64,000 nt of DNA from Scilla litardierei (lineage: Eukaryota; Streptophyta; Magnoliopsida; Asparagales; Asparagaceae): positions 142,571,637 through 142,635,636 of the forward strand of contig CM061142.1 of NCBI GenBank assembly GCA_030789695.1, read 5' to 3'. The notes under the pieces are model-generated. The model saw only the letters and a program-made list of their open reading frames with translations, was not told where the DNA came from and ran no database searches. Positions 12,102 through 21,755 of this stretch are shown piece by piece. Position 1 is the stretch's first letter. Each line of letters opens with the position of its first letter. The position numbers were made by a program, and so were the translations under genes.

Positions 12102-12107
<6 letters not shown>

Positions 12108-12710
12108 GATTAGTCCATAACAGTCGTAATAGGTTTTCAAATGTTACATTTGGAATCTGAAGCCTAATTTTTAATCATAATTATTTCCTTTGGACTCCTA
12201 AGATTTCCTAATATGACAACATACACTTTTTAGGGATCTAAACGTCAATCATATATTCTTGGGAGAATGCAATCTAAGCTTTGTCTAATTTTGTGCTCGT
12301 TGTTGGGGACATAACAATGAATGTCCCTCTTTTGTAGTTTTTGATCCCCAACATGATGTCTTATTCAACTTCAAAACCCACAATGACAATGAGAATGATT
12401 TAACTGTCATTTTGGTTTAAGGGATTTTTTGTCACCTTTTCTTACTAGAGAGGAGATTGGACATTAAAATCATATTATTCATGCTAAAGGAGCCTATTTG
12501 CATTATGTCCTTTATATCCTACTTTAGATTACCCCCGACGTCATGGTGTGACCACTATTATAATATTATGCACAATACTCCTTATCCCTTGTCTTGGAAT
12601 CAACTCAAACACTTAGTGGCTCGTGTGGATGTATGTGGGCACGTCATTGAGAGAAATGAAGATTTGTATCTGATAATTTCATATAGCATACACTAACCAT
12701 GGTTAGAGAC

Positions 12711-13645
12711 TCCATGCACCCTTCTTGGAGTATACTTATCACGCACCCTTCTTGGAGTATACTTATCCTTTGGAGTGTTCTTTCTATGGTCACCCTTATC
12801 AGTTGCACACTTAACATAAAAAAGGAAAGATAATATCCTTGAAGTTTACATAATGCATTAAAGAAAAACTCAAATTTGTTAAGGTTCTAATATTTATGCC
12901 ATAAAAGTTAGAATCAAGTACTTTTCCATTTTAATTGAACAAACAATCACCAAGACATCATTTAATAAAGGAAATTTAGATGATCTCCTTGAAATTACAA
13001 TGAAAATTTTGATTTTTTTAATAATGTTGAAGAACATAAACTTATAATCAAATTATTCTATATATGATAATCAAGTAAAAGCTCATTGGGGGAGGGTGCA
13101 CATGCCCTCACCACATGTAATCTTGCGCATATGACCTCATTATGTATAACTTGTATTAGTTTATCTCTTTTTTCATTTAAGCTTCCATGATAGCCAAGCA
13201 AAGACAAAGCCAGATTGTTTAGTTAAAAGGGACAATATAAAATGAAACATTTAAATTTTTTTAATATAAAAAAATTGATAGTCAATTGATAAGTTCACGA
13301 TTGTCTTAATAGGTTTTCATAAGTTAAATTGGGAGTTTAAAGCCGAATCTATAATCATCATTCTTAACATTGCACCCAACCCCCCAGATTACCAGAAATG
13401 ATCATTACCACTTTATAGGGATGTAGAAACTGATCATATATTCTTGGGAGAATGTAATCTTTGCCTTGTCTAATTTTGTGCTCTTCGTAGGTAACATGAC
13501 AATAAATACCTCTCTTATGTAGTTTTTGAATCCCAATATGGTGTCATAATCAACTTCAAGACCCACAACGACAATGTGAATGATTTAATTTCATTTTTTT
13601 CTTTAAGGTATTTTTTCACTATTCTTCTTACCATTGAGGCAATTT
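12711..13645. repeat. Third, internally deleted duplication unit C
   Basis: Starts with the same GCACCCTTCTTGG boundary as units A and B, then at about 12824 jumps to sequence matching 4168 of unit A and follows it, more diverged, to about 13645. The ORF, microsatellite, LTR pieces and copia remnant are therefore deleted. Near the start about 29 bases are duplicated (12714-12742 and 12743-12771). Confidence 0.75.
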
Positions 13646-14013
13646 TTTCACTATTCTTCTTACTATTATTCTTCTTCACAATATGGTATTTTTTCACTTT
13701 AAAAATATAATCTGACAACAAAAATGACTTACGCTCCCACTGTAGAGATGCATGATTGCTATGGAGAATTTACTCCTCCTACATCAAGTCTGGTTAGAGA
13801 TAAGCAGAAATATGCATCATATTATTTTCCATTTTTAAGTGTGCTTTACCAAGAATCAATATTTTATATGCATTGCATTTTTCTCCCCCTTTGTCACATC
13901 AAAAAGTGTGTCAGGAAATTTGACACCAAGTGTGGAAATGATTTTTCATGACACTAACTGGCCTTATTGGCCTTCAGAATGAGAGCAGTAATGCAGTTGT
14001 TTCGGGGGATCGA
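13646..14013 (-). other. Unassigned spacer with Sirevirus-like PPT complement
   Basis: No coding signal. Around 13881-13895 the plus strand reads TTCTCCCCCTTTGTC, the complement of the GGGGGAGAA tract found before LTRs of the Sirevirus-like elements in this window. It may be a scrap of such an element in minus orientation. The right edge is the target site of the copia element at 14014. Confidence 0.3.
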
Positions 14014-14457
14014 TGTTGAGTATTGGTGTTTCATACCAATCTTATTTTGATGATGATCACAACATTATGTTATTGCTAATGACACTCATGTTATAGTCTC
14101 TCAGTTTTATTTCAAGAATATCTTTCTTGGAGCCTAATCACTTGGTGCAAGGATGTACATCAAGTGAAGAAGGATCATTGCATGGACTCATGGAGTGCCA
14201 AAGCTTAGAGATGATGGAGATCAATCAAGGCATCAAGATTGAAGACTTAGACTCTAAGGAAAGCATTGTAATCCATGTAATTTACTTTATTGCTTTCTCT
14301 CTCTTTTGAGTCTGGGCTTAATGTAATGCCTTGTTAGATGGTTTACTCATTCATGCATATGCATTAAACCATCTTAGTGAGCCTTAGGATTATCATAGAA
14401 TCTAACCCAATAGGTTAACTTTGTCCAAAGACTCATTTGGAGTCTCTGGCTTTCCAT

Positions 14458-14974
14458 CAGTCGCCTGATGAAGGAAACACAGTCGACTGGGTGATTTCTA
14501 GTCGCCTGTAGATCCTTCTACAGTCGCCTGTTATGCACAGCTCAAGTCAACATTTTTATTGACTCAAACTTGAGCTTTACGCATAGTTGACTACTGGTCA
14601 GTTTACAGTCGCCTGTATATTTACAGTCGCCAGTAGATTGGTCATCAGTCGCCTGCATAGCGTAAGTGCAATCTCGGCTTCTCTCTGCCTTTTCTCCATC
14701 TTATTTAGCAGACGACTAATTAAGGGTTTACAGTCGCCTGACTAATAGACAGTCTACTCTATTATTGACATCAGTCGCCTGTGTGCTTAACTAGAGAAAG
14801 AGTGCAGCTCTCTATTTTATTCCATCCCATGCAGCAGTCGCCTGCTGAAGGATTTACAGGCACATGTCCTGTTCTCAGTCGACTATACTATCTTCTTCAG
14901 CGACTGTCCTGGCTCAGATTATAGCCGTTGGATATTTTCTAGCAGTTGATCAATCGACTGTCTTCAGTCGACTG
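14458..14974. repeat. Palindrome array CAGTCGACTG / CAGTCGCCTG in U3
   Basis: About 14 copies of a decamer in about 520 bases. Examples are 14458-14467, 14480-14489, 14521-14530, 14606-14615, 14646-14655, 14731-14740, 14772-14781, 14835-14844 and 14965-14974. The perfect palindrome is CAGTCGACTG; the commonest variant has a central GC in place of GA. All lie upstream of the TATA-like site, the place expected for promoter elements. Clustered LTR palindromes are a reported feature of Sireviruses; this particular motif may be new. Confidence 0.85.
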
Positions 14975-15059
14975 TTCCTGTCGTTTTCGCCCAGTTTCTT
15001 GCCATTGCAGAATCGTTTCTTTGGCTGTTTTCTTGGGTTTTGGGGGTTGATATAGGGCT

Positions 15060-15071
15060 CATATATATATG
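15060..15071 (+). promoter_or_regulatory. TATA-like box of copia LTR
   Basis: CATATATATATG lies after the palindrome array and is preserved in the right LTR near 19624 as CTATATATATG. Its position suggests the core promoter. Confidence 0.5.
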
Positions 15072-15331
15072 AGTGGGCTGCCATCTCTTGTACTTCTTGA
15101 TGCTATTGAATATCTCAAGAGATCTATAAGCCACTCTCAAACTCCCTCAATTCCCTCTCAAGAGCTCTCATTCTTCTTCATGCATTGAAGTCCAGCTCAA
15201 GGGAATTCATCCAAGTGCTCTAAATCTTATCTCAACACTTAGAGATCCTCTTCCATGCCTTGCATCCATTCATGAGTAAGCATCTCAAGGAATATGTAAG
15301 AGTATTTATTTTACTTGGTGAATTTGTTGTC

Positions 15332-15592
15332 ACTAATTCTCTTTGTGGGAATTAGTCTTTCTCTCTTTGTGGGAGGTTATCTCTTTGTGGGATTAGGATA
15401 TTCTCTTTGTGGAAATAACTCTCTGTGTGGGAGTAACTCTCTTTGTGGGAGTTTAGTGTCGTAGTGCAGGGCTAACCCTAATTCTCTAAGTGGGAGTTAG
15501 TGATTCTCTGTGTAGGAGTCTTGACCCTTGTGTAGGGTTGGTTGGGTCTTTGTGTAGGGCATAAATCCTCTTTGTGGGGTATCTCCTTGTGA
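15332..15592 (+). repeat. Stem-loop array with constant loop TCTTTGTGG in R/U5
   Basis: Around ten repeats of a core close to TCTTTGTGG occur. In most of them the bases on either side pair with each other, with a different stem each time. The best is ACTAATTC (15332-15339) with GAATTAGT (15349-15356). Others are CTAATTC with GAGTTAG (15478-15500, one G-U), AACTC with GAGTT (15435-15453), GATTC with GAGTC (15502-15520, one G-U) and ACCC with GGGT (15524-15538). Some units pair over only 3 bases and one shows no pairing. Confidence 0.7.
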
Positions 15593-15838
15593 GATTTGTA
15601 TTCACTTCTTCATGTGGGATTATAGTGGATATTTGATGTGGCTAGATGTACCCAAGTTTGGGAACCATGGTAATTCCTTTTGTTTGTATTTGGATTGATT
15701 GTGTCAATTATTTCCTCTTGCATTTATACTTCTGCATTTGCAAGTTTAATTTTAATTTGACAATTTTATTGCCATTACACTATTCAGCCCCCTCTAGTGT
15801 GTGTTGTTAGTATTGCAAGGGTAAGGCGATCCTTACAA

Positions 15839-15850
15839 TTGGATCAGAGC
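15839..15850 (+). other. Primer binding site, initiator tRNA-Met type
   Basis: TTGGATCAGAGC directly after the LTR. It resembles the standard TGGTATCAGAGC site with one base missing. Confidence 0.75.
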
Positions 15851-15872
15851 GAGGTTATAGCATACTGCAACG

Positions 15873-17344
15873 ATGTCATTCAACGCAACATCTGTGCCTC
15901 ATGAAGAAGGTCACTCAACCGTTCGACCCCCGCTCTTCAACGGAACCAACTATCCTAGTTGGAAGATCAGGATGATGGTCTACACGAAGGGTCAAGACCT
16001 TTGGGACATCACTGAGTCACCATTCGAGGAGCCTACTTCATTCGCGGCCTCGAGAACTAGAGCGGAGAAGGACTTGATCGGAGTCAATGCTAAGGCTATG
16101 TGTGTTCTCCATTGCGCACTCACTCCGAATGAGTTCGAATGCATCTCCATGTACCAATCGGCCAACAGTATTTGGCATATTTTGGAGATTTCCTATGAAG
16201 TGTTACTTCAACATAAGGAAGAGGTTCAGCCAACCAAGCCCGAGAAGAAAATGGGGGTTGCACTCCAAGTTGAGAAGGAGTCATTCAAGTGGAGAAAGAA
16301 CTTCCAACGGGAAGCTCTGAGTGAAGATGGTGATGAAGATGATGTTAGCGACGATGACTACATTGAGCTTGCCAAGCAATTCAAGAATTTCGAGGCATTC
16401 CTTAAGGACAAACAAGGTATATATTCGTCAAAGTTTTCCTCCCAGTCTAACAAGCTTATTTGTTTCAATTGTGGAGGAAAAGGTCATCTTGCTACTGAAT
16501 GTCCTTCCAACCCCACTAAAGATACCTGTAAGGGTAAAGGGAAGAAATTTTGGAAAGCCAAGTCCGAGGTCTAGAATTAAAAGAAGGGACTTATTGGCAC
16601 ATTTGATGATTCCGATGTGGACACATCAAATGATGAAGAAGAGGATGACAAGGAGCATACATGTGTTTCGTTGCTTTTGATGATTCTTTATCAACTTCAT
16701 CTAACTCAAGAAATGAAGAGATAGAAGCTTGGCTCAACTCCAAAGAAGAAAGTTGCTTCATGGCTAATGGGGAAGAGTCTTCGTCAAGCTCAAGCGAGGA
16801 GGAAAACGATGAGGAAGTCGAGGAGGAAAGTGATGAGGAAGCTGAGGAGGAAAAGCCATCCTATGAGGAGCTCGAATACCGCCTAAATGTGGCCTCCAAT
16901 TTGGCAAGTAAGTGCATCGACTCATATGATAAAATAAAAGCTAAACATAATAATGCTATGAGTAGGGTGCATGATTTAGAATCGTCTAGTGTAAATATTC
17001 ATGATGAAATGCATGTGTGCGACACTAGTGAGAGAGACACACTTCTCTATCAAGTTAAGGAATTGAGTTTAACTAATGAAAATCTTGTTGCTCAAAACCT
17101 TAGCTTAGATTCTCACATTCAACAACTTACGTTGAAATGTGAAGAGGAATCCCAGAAGCTCAAAAGTTTTGTGCATTCTAGGGATTCACTCCATGATTTA
17201 TTGGAAAAACAACATCCGGCAAATCATAGAGGATGTTTGGGTTATATTCAAAATGTGGTATCCAAACCCACCTCTAATTCCTCTTATGGTGCAAATACAA
17301 GAAATATTGCTAAAGTACCTAAGAAGAATCACCATGCTTTCTAG
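15873..17344 (+). pseudogene. gag: Sirevirus-like gag, frameshifted
   Basis: The first part (15873-16574) has the copia gag fold start RPPLFNGTNYPSWK, a region like UBN2 with NAKAMCVLHCAL, and a CCHC zinc knuckle (CFNCGGKGHLATEC, about residue 198). It stops at a TAG at 16572-16574. The frame then continues through more stops as an acidic GTFDDS linker. Near 16661 the frame shifts by one and a second ORF (16661-17344) gives a Ser/Glu-rich acidic stretch and a long predicted coiled coil, ending in the HPANHRG region. This gag-plus-coiled-coil plan matches the minus-strand element at 45081-47416. The product would package element RNA; this copy is broken. Confidence 0.85.
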
Positions 17345-17871
17345 TACAACAATAACATCAACAAGAAGCATGTAGATCACGAGGTAATGAGGAAGAATGA
17401 AAAATCTTCATTTTTTGCTAAGAAGCAAAATCCTTATTCTTTACATGCCAAGAAACTAGTTCTACACCTAAGCATGCCACATCCATCCCTCTTGCAAAGG
17501 CAAAACCCTTGCCTAGGAATTCCTTGAGATTATGGATTCCCACTAAGGTTAGTGTGCAAGAGAGGGATAGTTACATCAACTCTCTAGTTAGGGATATGAT
17601 CACCTCATGTGATTACGTTAGGAAATCAAACTCCTCTTGGGTTTGGTTACCTAAAGTTTGGGTTACCCACACACATTTGCATATTGCATGGGTATTGTGC
17701 TTAATGTTATATTTTTGCATACCCATTGGTTGTGTGTGTTTCATGATTTTGAATATACTTTTAAATGTATGTATTTTTCATGAAAATGAGAATCTTGGGG
17801 ATTTTATTGACATGCATGCACCTTTGATCCATGTCTATGTCAATAGGGGAGTGAATATGTTATATGTTTAA
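17345..17871 (+). pseudogene. Gag C-terminal remnant up to the pol deletion
   Basis: Frames here encode a degenerate continuation that ends with a SSWVWLPK motif near 17655. The same WTWLPKG motif sits in the complete element just before protease (about 45086). Here it is followed directly by a hydrophobic non-homologous reading and then 3' non-coding sequence. The whole protease to RNase H block is therefore missing, probably one deletion. Confidence 0.6.
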
Positions 17872-18566
17872 AATATTTTAAAAAATATTTTGACTCTCAT
17901 TTTGAGGATGTTTGCGATCTCTATTTACAATTGGTTATTTTTGGTCTCAAACTAAGCCTCTTTGATATTGCCAAGTTGTTTCATGGTATAACTCTTTTGG
18001 CATTATCATTGTGTATTAATAAAGCTTGATTCTTCATTATCTATTGCTTTGATACACTTTAAGGCCCATGGCTCCAATATTAGTATTAGATCATAGAAGT
18101 CAAAAGTTGACCATTTCTATGATCTAGGGGGAGCATGTGATAGTGAATTGATACCCACTAAAATTTTCAATTTGGTATCATACATCTCTTTCTTTTCTTG
18201 CATATTGTCACATCTTAGTGAAGATGACAAAGGGCAATATACTTGATGTCCACCTTTTTGACGATGTCAAGGGGGAGAGTTATATGCATTATGTAACTAT
18301 ATAGGGAGAGTTATATACTTATGCATATGTGGAGAGATTTATGGGATTAGATAAATCATTCATGTTTGCATGATATTGTCTATTACAATTGGTTTATGTA
18401 ATCATTGCCTATTATATGTCACCATGATAGTATTTGGTATAATGAGTATTTACTATTGTGTAGCTCATTGTTTAATTGGTGCACATAAGTAGGGGGAGCT
18501 CATTAGCATTGTGCTTTAATTATTTGTATTTTACATAATGTGTGTCGTCATTAAAAAGGGGGAGAA
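17872..18566 (+). other. 3' untranslated region with repeated polypurine tracts
   Basis: No ORF. GGGGGAG occurs at about 18127, 18270, 18492 and finally 18553-18566 (AAAAAGGGGGAGAA), the last one abutting the 3' LTR and acting as the PPT. Reiterated PPT-like tracts in this place are characteristic of Sireviruses. Confidence 0.7.
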
Positions 18567-19811
18567 TGTTGGGTATTAGTGTTTCATACCAATCTTATTT
18601 TGATGATGATCACAACATTATGTTGTTGCTAATGACTCTCATTTTTTAGTCTCTCAGTTTTATTTCAAGAATATCTTTCTTAGAGACTAATCACTTGGTG
18701 CAAGGATGGACATCAAGTGAAGAATGACCATTGCTTGGACTCATTGAGTGCCAAAGATTGGAGATGATGGAGAGCAATCAAGGCATCAAGATTGAAGACT
18801 TAGACTCTAAGGAAAGCATTATAATCCATGTAATTTACTTTATTGCTTTCTCTATCTTTTGAGTCTAGGATTAATGTAATGCCTTGTTAGATGGCTTACT
18901 CATTCATGCATATGCATTTAACCATCTTAGTGAGCCTTATGATTATCATAAAATCCAACCCAATAGGTTAACTTTGTCAAACGACTCATTTGGAGTCTCT
19001 GGCTTTCCATCAGTCGCCTGATGAAGGAAACACAGTCGACTGGGTGATTTCCAGTCGCCTGTAGATCCTTATACAGTCGCCTGATATGCACAGCTCAAGT
19101 CAACATTTCTATTGACTCAAACTTGAGCTTTACGCATATTCGATTACTGGTCAGTTTACAGTCACCTGTATATTTACAGTCGCCTGTAGATTGGTCATCA
19201 GTCGCCTGAGTAGCGTAAGTGCAATCTCTGCATCTCTCTGTCTTTTCTCCATCTTATTTAGCAGATGACTGATTAAGGTTTTATAGTCGCTTGACTAATA
19301 GACAATCGACTGTATTATTGACATTAGTCGCATGTGTGCTTAACTGGAGAAAGAGTGCAGCTCTCTATTTTATTCCATCCCCTGCAACAGTCGCCTACTG
19401 AAGGATTTATATGCGCATGTCATGTTCTCAGTCGACTATACTGTCTTCTTCTACCGACTGTCCTGGTTCAGATTATAGCCGTTGAATATTTTCTAGCCGT
19501 TGATCAGTCGACTGTCTTTTGATCATCAGTCGACTGTTCCTGTCATTTTCGCCCAGTTTCTAGCCGTTGCAGAATCGTTTCTTTGGCTGTTTTCTTGGGT
19601 TTTGGGGTTTGATATAGGGCTCCTATATATATGAGTGGGCTGTCATCTCTTATACTTCTTCATGCTATTGAATATCTCAAGAAATCTATAAGCCACTCTC
19701 AAACTCCCTCAATTCCCTCTCAAGAGGTCTCATTCTTCTTCATGCATTGAAGTCCAGCTCAAGGGAATTCATCCAAGTGCTCTCAAGCATATCTCAGCAC
19801 TTGGAGATCCT
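18567..19811 (+). repeat. 3' LTR of copia derivative, left part
   Basis: Matches 14014-15247 of the 5' LTR, including the palindrome array (about 19014-19530). It is cut at ATCCT, the target site of the Athila-like insertion. Confidence 0.92.
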
Positions 19812-20106
19812 TGATCACTCCATATTTTACACCTTTTTTCTGCATGTTTGCATGCCATTTTGATCACTCGTATCACGTTTGTCACGATTATTCGACAATA
19901 TTGCGATGCTTTTCGCGATTTCTTGTGTTTGTCGTATTTCAGGAGATTTGGAGCGATTTGGAGTGATTCTGAGATGCACCCACTTCGGAGTGTCAACCAT
20001 GACTCTTTCGGGGGTTATTCTGCAATGGAAGAGGAGTGGAAGAAGAAAGAACGTCGTAGGAGCGACGAGGAAGCGAAAAGACGAAGATTGGCCATTTTCA
20101 GCATGC

Positions 20107-20474
20107 CACTCGGCCGAGTGAAGGAGTCACTCGGCCGAGCATCGACAGCCCGCTCGACCGGCCAGATCGGACACGCAACAGATTGAGTATCAGCGTGCAC
20201 TCGGCCGAGCATCGCCATCCCACTCGGCCGAGCACGGAGACACCACACGCCCGAGTGGCATCAGAACGACGGCAGAAGAAAACACGAACTTACTGTAATC
20301 CCTCAGTGCACCCCGAGTTCCAACTCGGCCGAATGAAGAAATCCCTTCGGCCGAGTGAAGAAAGTTACTCGGCCGAGTGACTCCCGAGGAGACGACCTCC
20401 AAAAGTCTAAACTTACTGGAATCCGTCAGGGTCCGTCACTCGGCTGAGTGACATTTGTCACTCGGCCGAGTGAG
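20107..20474. repeat. Palindrome array CACTCGGCCGAGTG in U3
   Basis: About ten full or near-full copies, for example 20107-20120, 20128-20141, 20199-20212 and a close pair at about 20436-20473. The core ACTCGGCCGAGT is a perfect palindrome with three CpG. The 3' LTR has the same array at about 29937-30304. Confidence 0.9.
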
Positions 20475-20556
20475 CCGTGCTGCCTGTAGCATAAAGTGCG
20501 ATTTTCAAGCTGCGCAGGGGCAATTTTGTCACAGTTTTTTGGACGATTTTGGGGGG

Positions 20557-20566
20557 GTATTTAACC
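20557..20566 (+). promoter_or_regulatory. TATA-like box of Athila-like LTR
   Basis: GTATTTAACC lies about 85 bases after the last palindrome; the 3' LTR keeps it as GTATTTAACT. Weak consensus match, supported mainly by position. Confidence 0.4.
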
Positions 20567-20956
20567 CCAGTTTTTAACCTAGTTTAGGAGAGCTTTTTCA
20601 TACTTTTGGCAGCCCTTTTTGATTACTTTTTAGGAGATTAGATTTAGATCTTTGGAGAGAGATAAAAAAGTTCTATTTTGTTGGATGCTATTGAATCTTC
20701 ATTGGGTTGTCTCTCTTTGTATCAAAAATCTCATTTTTATTGATATTTTGTCTATTGCAATGATTTCTATTGATATTTCTATTGAATTTCTAATGATTTG
20801 CTTTATGAATAGTGAGTAGCTTTATCGTCTTAGGGCGTAGGGATGAACCCTATGAACCCTATTTCTAATTTGTGATGAATTGGTGAAATTCTTGCTAGAA
20901 TTGATTAGGGTTAGTTTGGGATTGATTTAATACGAATAGCTAGGGATTCATACCGA

Positions 20957-21248
20957 TTGGGATTTTGCAAGAGATTGGATCCCAACGCGATAGGAAGCCC
21001 TAGAAATTCGAATTGGGTTACAATTGGGTTTCTCCGGAATCGGTTTGCAAGAGATTGGACCGAAAATAGGGGTTTCGATTGCAATTCTATACCAATACCC
21101 GTTTGCAAGAGATTGGACGGATAAGAACTATCCCAACCTAGGTCGTAGCTCGAGTTTGCACGAGAGTGGGCTCGAGATACGATTGAAAGATGATGTTGTT
21201 CTTCACGCTAGCTTGCATAGGTTAGGGTCTGCAAGAGATTGGACCCTA
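20957..21248 (+). repeat. Five stem-loops with constant loop TTGCAAGAGATTGG
   Basis: Each copy of the core is bracketed by its own complementary arms. SL1 is TTGGGAT/ATCCCAA (20957-20985), SL2 TCGGT/ACCGA (21040-21063) and SL3 CCGT/ACGG (21099-21120). SL4 is CTCGAG/CTCGAG (21149-21176, loop variant TTTGCACGAGAGTGGG) and SL5 TAGGGTC/GACCCTA (21223-21248). In the 3' LTR SL3 is a perfect 7-pair TACCCGT/ACGGGTA (30914-30941), and SL1 is CGAGTTGG/CCAACTCG (30773-30807). Confidence 0.85.
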
Positions 21249-21620
21249 CCCTAGGTTTTCTATAGATCGGCAATAGCGCGAGAGCGTGAGCTTGGTTCTA
21301 CATTTAGTTTCAACTAGTTCACCTGAATTTCAAGGCTAGCAATTGTGAAATCTACGAAACACAATGACGAGATATGGTTTGTAGCGGGGATTCCCTATCC
21401 CTAGGCCTTTTTATTAATTTGATATTTTCTTTATACAATTGAACGACTGTGACCGCTTTATTGCGAATATTTCTCGACTGTTCTTATAGCCACGTGAATT
21501 GAAGAAGACAACATCATTTGCCCTCCTCGTGTTCGATACACGCTCGTCGCTACACCGTGCGCTTGCGGTAAGACTAGCGAGTCTCGTCCCGGGTGTGTAT
21601 CTGGGGCGCGATCAATTTTT

Positions 21621-21639
21621 TGGCCACCGTTGCCGGGGA
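21621..21639 (+). other. Primer binding site, tRNA-Asp type
   Basis: TGGCCACCGTTGCCGGGGA follows the 5' LTR by 6 bases. It is close to the Athila/Tat site TGGCGCCGTTGCCGGGGA, which is complementary to the 3' end of plant tRNA-Asp. Confidence 0.85.
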
Positions 21640-21755
21640 GGAGATAATGTTTGATTCTACCTACCTAGCTATTTTTCTTTTTGTTTTATTATTTCTATTT
21701 TTATTTTACCCTTCCTTTGTGCTAACTATTTCTTTGAAACTCTGTTTTTCCTTGC

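Larger units (their letters stand above)
14014..15837 (+). repeat. 5' LTR of copia derivative
   Basis: 1824 bases, TG to CA. It contains a palindrome array (14458-14974), a TATA-like palindrome CATATATATATG (15060-15071) and a stem-loop array in the downstream R/U5 part (15332-15592). Confidence 0.92.
19812..21614 (+). repeat. 5' LTR of Athila-like element
   Basis: 1803 bases. Order: AT-rich start, palindrome array (20107-20474), TATA-like GTATTTAACC (20557-20566), stem-loop array (20957-21248), U5 ending GGCGCGATCA. Confidence 0.93.

Noticed and set aside
12038..12105. Met start and Ile-Tyr repeat extending the LINE ORF
   Set aside because: It is read from the TA microsatellite next to the truncated LINE end and is not part of the protein.
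14458..14974. CRISPR-like spaced repeats
   Set aside because: The repeats are 10-base palindromes at irregular spacing inside an LTR of a plant element, with no cas genes or uniform spacers.
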